Shown here one piece after another: positions 1-11,139 of a DNA stretch of 64,000 bases. The position numbers were made by a program, and so were the translations under genes. Source of the stretch: Thereva unica (Eukaryota; Arthropoda; Insecta; Diptera; Therevidae); contig OX465282.1 of NCBI GenBank assembly GCA_949987705.1, forward strand, positions 12,078,501 through 12,142,500, in the 5' to 3' direction. The notes under the pieces were generated by a model. That model was given only the letters and a program-made list of their open reading frames with translations. It was not told where the DNA came from and did no database searches. Every line of letters starts with the position of its first letter. The first letter of the stretch is position 1.

Positions 1-93
1 CCAAAAATTAATCCAGCCGACATGGAAACGTTGCATTAAACTAGGTAGGTAAGCTATTGACGATTCCCAAATTAAGGAGTTAACAAAGATAAA

Positions 94-659
94 GGGTCGT
101 CCATTAATTACGTGAGGCTTTTACGGGGGGAGGGGGTCGAGCCGAATCTCAACCAATCTCACGTGGGGGAGAGGAGGTGTATCTGCAAATATCACGTAAT
201 TATTTTTTTTAAAAACAAGCAGGTAAAATTGCGAGAAAATTGTGTTAAATTAAGTAAAACATGTTGCTCCACTAAAGACCCCCATTCACTTACAGGCCGC
301 CGGTAAGCAGTGGCGTTATAAACCTGGGCAGCCGGCACGACTAAGCTTGACTCAGTCTAACTGAGGGATGATACTTCAAGTATCCGCCTGACAGGCCGTG
401 GCATGCAGGTGAAGTCATGATTCCCTACAGACTCACAGGCGAAAACGACTGCTTAACATAGCAGGTTATTAATTCAAGTGCAAAATGTTCATGGCCTCAA
501 CGAAAGCTTCAAGGCGGCTCCAGATCCAAATTTGATAAATCTCACGTGTGATTAGGGGGGGAGGGAGGGGGTCGAGCCAAATCTCACGAAATCTCACCAA
601 GGGGGGGGGGGGGTTCGAAAAATCGCAAAAATCACCTCACGTAATTTATGGACGACCCC
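94..659. mobile_element. Short element with terminal inverted repeats (MITE-like)
   Basis: The ends at 94-117 and 634-659 are inverted copies of each other (core GTCGTCCATTAATTACGTGA on the left, with one or two differences on the right). Inside, a G-rich direct repeat ending in GTCGAGCC appears near 127-150 and again near 551-580. No coding capacity is visible. No convincing target-site duplication was found. The superfamily is not recognised, so this is called only from the inverted ends. Confidence 0.45.
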
Positions 660-661
660 TA

Positions 662-1303
662 ATTAAAATTCATTTGAAAGATACTTGGCTTTAAAGCAAC
701 AATATGAAAATCACCGAGGGTAATAACATGGCAGTTCTTTCTGGTGAGCACTGAAAGGGCGATATTGAGCTTATTAATGTTATCAAGCCTAAAACTACTA
801 ATACAACCTTTCTCTGAATTGACCTTCAGGAAGGGACTTCCCCGTCGCAACATGCTCAAGAAGAGAGTGGAAAAACGGAGATATCCTAAAGAAGATTGGT
901 CTACAGATATTCACTGATGACCCCAAAACATCAGAGTGCGTCGTGGCAGGGACTAGAGACCACCAACAGTTTGTTGTCATGAAAATTTCTGGGAGAACGC
1001 TAGTATCCAGTGGAGGTATTGGCCATCCTGAAGGCCTCATCCCGTGGAGAATAATGTAGCCATAAAGTTTTGTCAGGGCTGACAAATTCTTACCATAGGG
1101 TTGATGCTGGAGCAAGCGGCGTCGTCATTGGTTAGTTTTAGGGACCTTTTTTGCACTTTATCTAACTACCCACCAAGGTGGTTTTCGAAGCCTTAACCCA
1201 AATAAGGGAGCTGAATTCGAGGTGATGCCGAATGTAGGAGTTGTATATTACAGCACGGGCCGATAGCTGGAGAAGAAACCTGCAACTGCACCATTTTTTT
1301 TTA
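662..1303. other. Unassigned stretch
   Basis: Nothing recognisable. A 105-codon open frame on the minus strand (798-1115) has no motif I can name, and no splice or promoter context was found around it. Confidence 0.3.
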
Positions 1304-1693
1304 TGTGTGAAAGACTAGAGGCTCGAGAAAGGCCCTTCATATTGTCGACAATCTATTTTCGTCGCATAGAGTGGAATGTCGAACAGAAGCTCTAGTCGGA
1401 AGGAAGAAACTGTCACAAACAGCCGCAATATTTTTATTCCACCTACTCTCAACCATTAATATCGACTCTGACATCGGAGCATCGAGAAAAAATTCGCGGG
1501 AGTTTTATGCATCCTGAAACGAGTTGAGTCTCATCAACCAACTGATGTGATGACATGCGCTTTGGCGGAACAGGAAAAGGCAGAAAGGCTGTGACAGAAA
1601 TAATCAGGAATGTAAAGAAGGAAAATTGTATAGGTGGGAAAGTGGAAAAGGCGAAAGACCGTGGGGCTGCCGGTATTCGAACCTGGGACCTCT
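1304..1693 (-). mobile_element. tRNA-derived SINE, copy 1 (5'-truncated)
   Basis: Reads in reverse: a T-run (the A-tail) at 1304-1312, then the same body as the copies at 9044, 11920 and 53312, ending in a degenerate B box. The A-box end of the tRNA-like head is missing or decayed. It is more diverged than the other copies, so probably older. Confidence 0.7.
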
Positions 1694-2525
1694 TATTTTA
1701 CAGCTCAGTATCCAGTATGAGAATGAAATTATGAGGAATTACTAGTACTGAAATTTATGAACGGCGAAGTCTTTATAACATCTATAAAGGTGGAACGCAT
1801 CAAATGTAAGAATGCAACCATACAGAAATTCTAAAATTATCCTGGACTATTCTTGACCGTTGCAAAAACAGCGTAGAGGAAGATCGTGCTGGTGGGGCAA
1901 TACTGAAGAACACCGATAGAAAAGAGAAATGAGTACCATAGAGGTTTTTGCATCGGACTACCATCCTAGAGATCCGTGGTTTGATGCCATTCTGCGTCCT
2001 TGTCCGTTCGTAGATAACTCTCCTTCTTTCTAGTCTTTCGTTTTTTCAAGTTCCTGCCCTCTCTCTCTTGCCACCTCCTGGAAACATTATAAAAGAGGAA
2101 GTCATCTCCTGTTAAAATACTGCGGTCAGATTTCTGTAAAAGTTGTATTGGATAGGAGGCGTTTACTGTCTATACCTTGATGCTCTTCCACATTTCACCC
2201 AATGACAGAAACTTATATTTAAGAGATAAGTAGAGAAGACTTGTGAATCCGCTCAAATCTCATTACGTGGCTGTAGCATCAAATGATTGCCATAACGACA
2301 ACATGAACGTGGAAAAACCATATTTCATCATCATCAGAAAATTTCCAGTGATTAAAAACAAATTTTGAACCGTGAAAAACATCAACAATCTGGCTAAAAC
2401 TTAATATGTACAACGAAAATTACACTCTATCTTCAAGGTCAACCAACAAAATAAACTCATTAAAAACATATTAAAACTCTACAATTATTAACAATATTCA
2501 ACGCATGACTGCCCCGGAAATTGTC
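1694..2525. other. Unassigned intergenic stretch upstream of DUF1091 gene 1
   Basis: AT-rich sequence with no ORF or repeat that I can name. It lies directly upstream of the TATA box at 2526 and so should hold the promoter-proximal region of the gene. Confidence 0.3.
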
Positions 2526-2533
2526 TATAAAAG
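2526..2533 (+). promoter_or_regulatory. TATA box of DUF1091 gene 1
   Basis: TATAAAAG lies 52 nt before the ATG at 2585. An initiator-like CCAGTC with its A at 2560 sits about 34 bp further on, which would give a short leader of about 25 nt. The spacing is near normal for an insect core promoter. Confidence 0.6.
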
Positions 2534-2584
2534 CTCAGAAAATTTCACAGGAAATTGCCAGTCTTAATTTCATCCGCGAAAAAA

Positions 2585-5500
2585 ATGTTTTCAAAAGTTT
2601 TCCTTTATTTAACAACGGTGTTTTTTTCTTTCCTTTATCCTGTCCAAGGATATCATGTAAGTTTTATCAAAATTATTTTATATTTTATACTAGCAAAAGA
2701 CTTTCTATACCTACTAGCAAAAGACTTCCTATACTCTAATGACTTCCTATACTCATCGATTTATAAGACGTTGTCACGTCAAAAAATTAATATTGTAGTA
2801 ATAGTAACAGTGTTTTTTAAAATTCGAGATTAATCATCATCTATCGAAAAACTTTTGTACTACGTTCACAGCAGATACCTAGCCTATTAGATTTTTAGCG
2901 CGTAGATTTTGACGTTCCCAGATAATTGGCACCCTGAACTTGGCACCCATGGCGAACATGGCTTGAGACGAAGATTGCCAACATTATAAGACGACACTAC
3001 TGATTTGATCCTAAAAAGGGCAATTGCTGTTTTCCGTTTTCGTGTTTCGTAGTTTCTGGTCATACCGCCCGCACGGCACTGGTTAACAATTCACTGTTGT
3101 TTATAAACGATGTTGAGTCGACTTAGTTGAGTTGATATTTTCGAAATCGTCATAAATGACGCTCTTCAAAATTTCCGCGTCTATTATAAACTTTCAAACA
3201 ACAGCCAGCAGCTCACTGTCATGATTCTCATTAATTTCAGAACATTTTCTATATATCCTAAATTGAGGAGAATAGTACTGAATTCTGAGTTTTCCGATTG
3301 CGCTCTCATCTTTTGCTTTGATACGCATCAATATCATTGGCCCACATATCTGTCTGGACAGCCGGCATTTGCCCGATATCTACGCCACAGTAAAACAGTT
3401 ACTCCCCTAAATAATTGGTTTTTACATCTTAAATGACGCGGTGTCTAGATACCTTATTTGCTTTGGTACATTCATTCCATTCCCAGACATCCATCATGCA
3501 GTTTTGTAAAACTTTAGATTTGTTCCACGCAGAGTTTTCCATATGATCTTCTTCGACCGGTATCTTAAACATAGAAGGAGCTGTTTTTCCTGATGAGAGT
3601 AAAGTTGCAGCAATCTCTGCTACAGTCCTGATCTCATATTGGTCAAAAACCTACCTTTCGAAATGTAAAAAAACATGAGACTTTAACCTGTATTCTGTAT
3701 TTTATTAACACTGGAACTTTTCCCTAGCGCCCCATATATTATATGTATATACTGGCTGGAGCAATAAATAGTTTACGTTCAACATTATTTTTTACTTTTT
3801 AGTTCATTTTTAAATAAAATAAAAGGTTAAAACAAAATTTTTTTAAAAAATTCTTTTAATAACAAAAAAATGTACTGAAAAGTAAAAAATCTTACTAATA
3901 TTATAAACGTGAATGTTTGTATGTAGGTTTGTTACTCTTTCACGCAAAAACTACTGAATGGATTTTAATGAAACTTTACAATAATATAGCTCATATATCA
4001 GAATAACATATAGGCTATAATTTATAAAAAAATTCAAAATGGCCGTGCCAATATGGCCGACGAATTTGCCAATTGTGTTCCGATTCCAATGAAAATCGAA
4101 ATCTGGGGGATTTTAAGGTTGCAAATAACGAATTTATGATCAAAACTTATAAATTCAAAATGGCCGTGCCAATATGGCCGACGAATTTGCCAATTGTGTT
4201 CCGATTCCAATGAAAATCGAAATCTGGGGGATTTTAAGGTTGCAAATAACGAATTTATGATCAAAACTTATAAATTCAAAATGGCCGTGCCAATATGGCC
4301 GACGAATTTGCCAATTGTGTTCCGATTCCAATGAAAATCGAAATCTGGGGGATTTTAAGGTTGCAAATAACGAATTTATGATCAAAACTTATAAATTCAA
4401 AATGGCCGTGCCAATATGGCCGACGAATTTGCCAATTGTGTTCCGATTCCAATGAAAATCGAAATCTGGGGGATTTTAAGGTTGCAAATAACGAATTTAT
4501 GATCAAAACTTATAAATTCAAAATGGCCGTGCCAATATGGCCGACGAATTTGCCAATTGTGTTCCGATTCCAATGAAAATCGAAATCTGGGGGATTTTAA
4601 GGTTGCAAATAACGAATTTATGATCAAAACTTATAAATTCAAAATGGCCGTGCCAATATGGACGACGAATTTGCCAATTGTGTTCCGATTCCAATGAAAA
4701 TCGAAATCTGGGGGATTTTAAGGTTGCAAATAACGAATTTATGATCAAAACTTATAAATTCAAAATGGCCGTGCCAATATGGCCGACGAATTTGCCAATT
4801 GTGTTCCGATTCCAATGAAAATCGAAATCTGGGGGATTTTAAGGTTGCAAATAACGAATTTATGATCAAAACTTATAAATTCAAAATGGCCGTGCCAATA
4901 TGGCCGACGAATTTGCCAATTGTGTTCCGATTCCAATGAAAATCGAAATCTGGGGGATTTTAAGGTTGCAAATAACGAATTTATGATCAAAACTTATAAA
5001 TTCAAAATGGCCGTGCCAATATGGCCGACGAATTTGCCAATTGTGTTCCGATTCCAATGAAAATCGAAATCTGGGGGATTTTAAGGTTGCAAATAACGAA
5101 TTTATGATCAAAACTTATAAATTCAAAATGGCCGTGCCAATATGGCCGACGAATTTGCCAATTGTGTTCCGATTCCAATGAAAATCGAAATCTGGGGGAT
5201 TTTAAGGTTGCAAATAACGAATTTATGATCAAAACTTATAAATTCAAAATGGCCGTGCCAATATGGCCGACGAATTTGCCAATTGTGTTCCGATTCCAAT
5301 GAAAATCGAAATCTGGGGGATTTTAAGGTTGCAAATAACGAATTTATGATCAAAACTTATAAATTCAAAATGGCCGTGCCAATATGGCCGACGAATTTGC
5401 CAATTGTGTTCCGATTCCAATGAAAATCGAAATTTGGGGGATTTTAAGGTTGCAAATAACGAATTTATGATCAAAACTTATAAATTCAAAATGGCCGTGC

Positions 5501-8500
5501 CAATATGGCCGACGAATTTGCCAATTGTGTTCCGATTCCAATGAAAATCGAAATCTGGGGGATTTTAAGGTTGCAAATAACGAATTTATGATCAAAACTT
5601 ATAAATTCAAAATGGCCGTGCCAATATGGACGACGAATTTGCCAATTGTGTTCCGATTCCAATGAAAATCGAAATCTGGGGGATTTTAAGGTTGTGAATA
5701 ACGAATTTATGATCAAAACTTATAAATTCAAAATGGCGGACGAATTTTTCCAATTGTATTCCGATTCCAATGAAAGTGAATATCTAGGGGTTTTTAAGGT
5801 TGCAAATAACGAATTTATGATCAAAACTTATAAATTCAAAATGGCGGACGAATTTTTCCAATTGTATTCCGATTCCAATGAAAGTGAATATCTAGGGGTT
5901 TTTAAGGTTGCAAATAACGAATTTATGATCAAAACTTATAAATTCAAAATGGCCGCGCCAATATGAATTTTTCCAATTGTATTCCGATTGCAATGGTATC
6001 TGGGGGCTTTTAGGGCAAACAACGAATTTATGATCAAAGCTTATAAATTCAAAATTGCAGGTCCAATATGACGCCCGAATTTTCCCAAGCCACATTCTGA
6101 AATGTAGTAAATTTCTAAAATTCCCTCTAACCAGTATAGAAACAGTAAAAACGGTAGAAAGAGTCGAAGTTTGCAAATTTGTGCGCCCCTACATTGTCAT
6201 CACGAGGTTAAACGATGTCATCTATCGCTTCCAAAAAGTTCGATCGGAAAAAACGGGACCTGGAGGAAGCTGTGTTCGGGACGAATACTGAGTAAGAAGG
6301 GAGCAGTGTAACGACTAACCGAAAAGAGAAAGTTAAATTTCCAATTCACCGAGAAGTTATATGTTTAGATGCAACTACTTGAATACATAACGCTGTTCTA
6401 ATTGAATCACAGATAAGATTGGGAAGAGGCAATTTTTTCCAGATTTATTGTTTTTTCATTATACTTTTTTTCCTACCGCGTACAACGCACACATAATTTT
6501 TTTCCGATAGGTGGTGCTCAACCTCGAATTTTAATAAATTTGAAGCATATTTTTTATAGGTAACTCTAAATTCTTTTATGTACCCATAACCATGCTTCAT
6601 TATAACCATTTCCTATCCCGGAGTATGCCCACATAATTTTTTTTTATTAAAAGGCGTTGCAACGCACGCGGGTTTTTGCTAGTAAAAAATATGTTAAAGA
6701 AAGCGTGAAATTTCAATTTTAATGAAAAAGTTAAATAAAAGAATGGCGCATTGTTATCATTTTGAAATTTGTCATCTGTCAATTATAAACAAAACATAAC
6801 CACATTAACAGTGCGCCATTCTTTTATTTAACTTTTTCATTAAAATTGAAATTTCACGCTTTCTTTAAAATATTTTTTATTTTTTACTTTTCAGTACATT
6901 TTTTAGTTAATTAAAAGAATTTTTTTAAAAAAATTTTGTTTAACCTTTTATTTTATTTTCTACTTTTTAGTTTATTATATGTATTCCGCTATTTTATGAT
7001 GGCAATTCTATTAGATTTAAAATTACGTCACACAGTTTACTGTATTCATTTGATACCCATGTCGTGGGCTCGGTGGAACATAATTGCAAAAACGGCCGCC
7101 ATCGTCTTCTTGATTTTTTTTACAAAAAGGTCAGATTGCATTTAGTACTTATACATGATGACTTGAACTCCAGTTGAAACCAAGTCTAACTACATGTAAA
7201 CGGGAGTCGAGTTGGGTTAAGGTTGACTGAACTCGAATCAGCTCTGCTACCTGGGTTGAGTTGAAATTATGCATACGGACATGAGTTCAGTATTTGAGTA
7301 GTTGAATTTAGTTGACAGCAGCATCTCTGTGTTTGTTTGTGATTTTTTGTAACGTGTATTGCTTCTTTATTTTCAATTCACCCTTAACTCAATTATTCAT
7401 CTCATCATTCATACACATTAATTATCACCCGAACTACGAGTGTGTGCAAAATTGGAAGTTGATCTGTTATATTTTCTACTTTTTAGTCTATTATAAGCTT
7501 TCCGCAATTTAGTGTTGGCCGCCATTTTGAATTTGGAATGACGCCACATAGCTAATTGTGTTCTACCTGTCATATCCTTTCATTTGATACCCATGTCAGA
7601 GGGCCGCGGAGCACAATTTCAAAAATCGGCCGCCATTTTGGAACCGCCATCTTGATATTTTTTACAAAATGGCCAAATTGCATTGTCATCCAAACTAAAC
7701 GTGTATGCAAAATTTCAGCTTTATCCGATACCGGGAAGTGAGTCAAATTTAACTTCCAAGATTTGATTTGATACATGTGAAGTTAAATAAAAGAATTTAA
7801 TTAATAAAAGCATATTTTCTACCATTTAGTTTATTATATGTCTTCCGCTATTTTGTGGTGACCGATATTTAAAAGTAGGTCACCCAGCTTACTGTACTAT
7901 ACTCATCATACACTTTTATTTGATATCCATAATGACAGCGTTGAAAAAAAAGGTAGTCCGCCATTTTGCGTTGGCTGCCATTTTGAGTTTGGAATTACAC
8001 CACCCAGCTAATAGTATTCTACTTGTCATATCCTTTCATTTGATATCCATACCGATCGCGATGTAAATAAAAAAGTAATCCGCCATTTTGTGTTGGTCGC
8101 CATTTTATTCCGGCCGCCATTTTGAATTTTGAATGACACCAAATAGGTAATTATATTATACTTACCATTCCCTTTCATTTGATACCCTTGCCGGGGGTCG
8201 GCAAGCACAATTGCGAAATTCGGCCGTCATCTTGAAACGGAAATCTTGATTTTGCATTGTCACGTGAACTGTACATGTGTGCAAAATTTGAAGCTGATCG
8301 GTTATACGTACGTACATACATACAGGTAGTGATAATATATAGTGTCTATAAACAGCCTAAAACATGCCCGTCAAAATACTGAATCTTCCAGTGAAAATCC
8401 CATCCCAATCGGATTAGCCATTTCCGAGATTAGCCCGAACAAACAGACATACAGACATACAGACACACAGACATACAGACAGACAAAAATTTTAAAATCA

Positions 8501-10986
8501 TGGAAATAACCATATGAAATTAAAAAAACACAATTACATATTTTGAAATCACAGACAGACACTCCAATTATATTTATATAGAAGACTAGCATAAAACCCG
8601 CGTGCCTTGCAACGCCTTTAAATAAAAACTGTTTATTATGTGCAATGTTTTCCTTAAAAAAAAACAAACAAAAAAGTCAGCTGTTATTATCCCTAAAAGG
8701 GTTTATTATAGTGCATTTTTTAATAAATATGGTAAACAAATTGCTGCGTATATCACCTCTGCTCAACAAATCTGCAAGTTTTGAAGCAGAGATTGGCATG
8801 TTTATGTCATCAAGAGAAGTGACATTTTAGGTTTTGACGAACGTTCGTTAAGTTTGTTCGCCTATTTACGTGGGTGCAAGAAATTATGAAGCAATCACAA
8901 ATGAATATTAAATAAAGTGAATTTCGAGTCATTCATTTCTACGTGATTATAGGGATGCACTGTCAAAATTTCAGCCCTTCAGCTTCAGAGGTTTGGGTTA
9001 ACCCCATTTCACCCCCTTAGGGGATGAATTTCGAGTAACCCTCTTTTTTTTTTTTTTTTTTTTTTATGTGAAAGACTAGAATCTCAGGAAAAGCCCTTTA
9101 TACTGTTGACAATCTATTTTCTTCGTATAGAGTGCAATGTTAAACAGCAGCTCTAGTCGGGGAGGAAGGAACCGCCACAACCTTCCCGCGATATTTTCAG
9201 TCCACCTACTCCCAACCATTACTATCGCGACTCTGACATCGGGGCATCGAGAAACAACTCGCTGGAGTGTTATGCCTCCTGAAACGAGTTGAATCTCTTC
9301 AACCAACCGATGACATGCGCTTCTGGGGGAGCGGGGAAGGGCTAAGGAAGGATATGACAGAAGGAATCAGGAATGCAAAGAGGGAAGAAGAAAGAAGGGA
9401 AGTTATGTAGGCGGGAAATTGGGAAAGGCTAGGACCGTGGCACCGCCGGGAATCGAACCCGGGACCTCTGGGGATAGTAGTCAGGTGCCTTACCCCTAGA
9501 CTACCGAGGCACATCTTAGTGGATGTCCACGTCATTATAGGGATGCACTGTCGAAATTTCAGCCCTATAGCTCCAGCTGTTTGGGTTAACCCTATTTCAC
9601 CCCCTTAGGGGATGAATTTCGAAAAATTGCTTTATAGTGGATGTCCACGCCATTATAGGGATGCACTGTCAAAATTTCAGCCCTATAAATTTAGCGGTTT
9701 GTAAAAACCCCGTTTCACCCCCTTAGGGGATGAATTTCGAAAAATCGCTTCTTAGTGGATGTCCACGTCATTAAAGGGATGCACTGTCAAAATTTCAGCC
9801 CTATAGCTCCAGCGGTTTGGGTAAACCCCATTTCCCCCCACCTTAGGGGATGAATTTCGAAAAATCGCTTTTTAGTGGATGTCCACATCATTATAGGGAT
9901 GCACTGTCAAAATTTCAGCCCTATAGCTCCAGCGGTTTGGGTAAACCCCATTTCCCCCCACCTTAGGGGATTAATTTCGAAAAATCGCTTTTTAGTGGAT
10001 GTCCACATCATTATAGGGATGCACTGTCAAAATTTCAGCCTTACAGCTCCAGCGGTTTTGAGTTGACCCTATTTCACCCCCTTAGGGGATGAATTTCGAA
10101 AAATCGCTAGGGATGCACTGTCAAAAATTTCAGCGCTTTAGCTCTAGCGGTTTAGGTTGTGCGTTGTCTGTCAGTCAGTTACTTTTTATACAATAGAAAA
10201 AAAGTAAAGAAAAAAAAATCCCCTTACAACTTATTGAACCCCATTTCAGCCCCTTCAACCCTTTTTTCTCCAAAAAAAAGTAGCCTATGTCCGTCTCCAA
10301 GGTCTAAACTATGTCTGTTGCAAATTTCATCAAAATCGGTCCAGCGGTTTAGGCGTGAAAGCGTAACATACAGACAGACAGACAGACAGAGTTACTTTCG
10401 CATTTATAATATTAGTAAGGATTATTTATTTTTATTACTTTATTTAGTTATCACTAGAAAATGCCGAAATCGAAACGATCGATGAGGATTTAATAAAACT
10501 AACACTCGACGTTAAGAAACAAGGAGATGATCACTACATCGATGTTACCTATGATGTTCTAAAGGACCTGGGCTCGGATCTGTTCATTCAGTTGCATTTC
10601 CAAAAGAAAGTCGATGGGGAATACAAGACGCTGTACAAAAGTGATATTGTAGATCGTTGCGGTTTTGAGAAGAATGGGGATAAGCATCCAGAACTTAAGG
10701 AGATCTTTGATGATATGTCCAAGCATGGCAATCTATTCCAGAAATGCCCGATTATGAAGGTATCTAAAATTATCTAAACATGTTTTTGAAATGGTTGTTC
10801 TCTTTTATTTAAAAATCGAATTTTTAGGGGACATACTACATGAAAGACTACAAGCTACAACCAGTAGGTGAAATCGCCAACTTACTTGAGCCAGGAGAGT
10901 ACTTAGTTCATTATATTATGATGAAGGAGGTTGACACGGAAATGAAGACCTTGTACTCGATGAAATGGTATACAAAGGTTGTTTAA
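2585..10986 (+). CDS. DUF1091-family secreted protein, gene 1 (3 exons, giant first intron)
   Basis: Three exons join in frame: 2585-2656, 10448-10759 and 10828-10986, giving 180 residues. Exon 1 encodes 24 residues starting MFSKVFLYL, a hydrophobic signal peptide, and ends at a GTAAGT donor. Exon 2 begins after TTTAG at 10447 in phase 0. Intron 2 (10760-10827) has GTATCT and TTTTTAG ends. The mature protein carries the family pattern: a cysteine in DRCGF, then KCPIMKGTYYMKDYKL, matching the conserved CP..G.Y signature. DUF1091 proteins are small secreted insect proteins, related to CheB chemosensory proteins, with a proposed lipid-binding fold; the ligand is unknown. Intron 1 is about 7.8 kb and made almost wholly of repeats. 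Linking exon 1 to exon 2 is inference, supported by phase, signal peptide and the matching layout of the two sister genes. A different first exon cannot be excluded. Confidence 0.75.
2690..3785. other. Intron 1 of gene 1, proximal part
   Basis: Begins with three short copies of a TACTAGCAAAAGACTT-CTATAC motif (about 2688-2750), then AT-rich sequence with nothing recognisable up to the inverted-repeat arm at 3786. Confidence 0.35.
3890..4028 (+). repeat. Terminal-type repeat leading into the satellite
   Basis: Contains TACTAATATTATAAACGTGA and a stretch resembling the widespread insect transposon segment around TTTCACGCAAAAACTACTGA. Related text (AATATTAGTAAGGATT) closes the array at 10430. 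Such sequences occur near ends of Helitron-like and other insect elements; the class is not certain. Confidence 0.35.
4029..6050. repeat. 121-bp tandem satellite, about 14 near-identical units plus diverged edge units
   Basis: Units beginning TTCAAAATGGCCGTGCC repeat every 121 bp from about 4029 to 5720 with only isolated substitutions, for example at 4662, 5433 and 5630. From about 5725 to 6050 come three or four shorter, more diverged units (about 106 bp). The repeated 76-residue reading frames inside are by-products of the period and are not called as genes. High internal identity with divergent edge units fits recent amplification by unequal exchange. Confidence 0.9.
6130..6310 (+). pseudogene. 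Ty3/gypsy-type pol C-terminal scrap
   Basis: A short open stretch encodes RPYIVITRLNDVIYRFQK, resembling the end of gypsy integrase (usual form GPY.V..RLNDV.YRIQ). The stop at about 6289 is followed by GGGAGCAGTGTAACG, which looks like the start of a 3' LTR. Only the tail of the gene is present. The call rests on one motif. Confidence 0.45.
6684..6878. mobile_element. Hairpin MITE
   Basis: Two arms of about 73 bp (6684-6756 and 6804-6878) are near-perfect reverse complements, sharing for example GAAAGCGTGAAATTTCAATT, around a loop of about 47 bp. There is no coding capacity. The strong hairpin and small size fit a non-autonomous DNA element. Confidence 0.7.
8436..8486. repeat. ACAGACATACAGACA-type microsatellite
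   Basis: A short run of CAGACA/CAGATA-like units on the plus strand. A similar (CAGA)n run closes the array at 10371-10390. Both resemble the internal repeats of one element family. Confidence 0.6.
8935..10430 (+). repeat. 118-120-bp tandem array, interrupted by a SINE
   Basis: Units starting AGTGGATGTCCAC lie at 9518, 9636, 9754, 9874 and 9994, with a truncated one near 10108 and a partial one at 8940-9040 before the SINE. Each unit includes GGGATGCACTGTCAAAATTT and CCCCTTAGGGGATGAATTTC; the latter holds a short palindrome. The array ends with a TTAGGCGTGAAAGCGTAACA segment, a (CAGA)n run and AATATTAGTAAGGATT, which stops about 17 bp before the exon 2 acceptor of gene 1. Confidence 0.85.
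9044..9510 (-). mobile_element. tRNA-derived SINE, copy 2 (full length)
   Basis: In reverse orientation: a long T-run (A-tail) from 9044, the shared body, then B box GGTTCGATTCC and an A-box-like CTAGGGGTAAGGC at the right end. It sits inside the 118-120-bp array and separates one partial unit from the rest. No clear target-site duplication was found. Confidence 0.85.
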
Positions 10987-11078
10987 ATTTATGTTATTGT
11001 ATTTAATTACTTATTATGTATATTTATTATTGTAATTGGATGTTCAATTATGAAACCAATTTAGACATTGTTTAGTAA

Positions 11079-11084
11079 AATAAA
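11079..11084 (+). terminator. Polyadenylation signal of DUF1091 gene 1
   Basis: AATAAA lies about 93 nt after the stop codon at 10984-10986. It is the first canonical signal downstream of the gene. Confidence 0.65.
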
Positions 11085-11139
11085 CATTAAAAGCAATTTT
11101 TCTGGGAATCTATTTTTGCTGGTAGCGATATCGATACCT

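Larger units (their letters stand above)
3786..6985. repeat. Inverted repeat pair enclosing the 121-bp satellite
   Basis: The AT-rich block 3786-3896 recurs in reverse complement at about 6872-6985, sharing for example the CTTTTCAGTACATTTTTT core. The pair brackets the satellite, a gypsy scrap and a hairpin MITE. It may mark the ends of one composite element or two copies of one family in opposite orientation. Confidence 0.5.
6646..8630. repeat. Second inverted repeat pair in the intron
   Basis: The block AAGGCGTTGCAACGCACGCG at about 6650-6670, followed by GGTTTTTGCTAGT, recurs in reverse complement at about 8584-8630. Together with the pair 3786/6872 this suggests overlapping or nested elements sharing one family of ends. 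The interior 6986-8430 carries diverged copies of a GGCCGCCATTTTG-containing unit (about 7520, 7630, 8080, 8120). Confidence 0.4.

Noticed and set aside
798..1115. 105-codon frame on the minus strand
   Set aside because: No recognisable domain, no repeat partner and no splice or promoter context; could not be supported as a gene.
4034..5716. Thirteen identical 76-codon frames on the minus strand
   Set aside because: They repeat every 121 bp with the satellite and overlap one another; no promoter, splice or domain support.
4029..10140. CRISPR-like regular repeats
   Set aside because: Units are contiguous tandem repeats with no unique spacers and lie in a eukaryotic intron.
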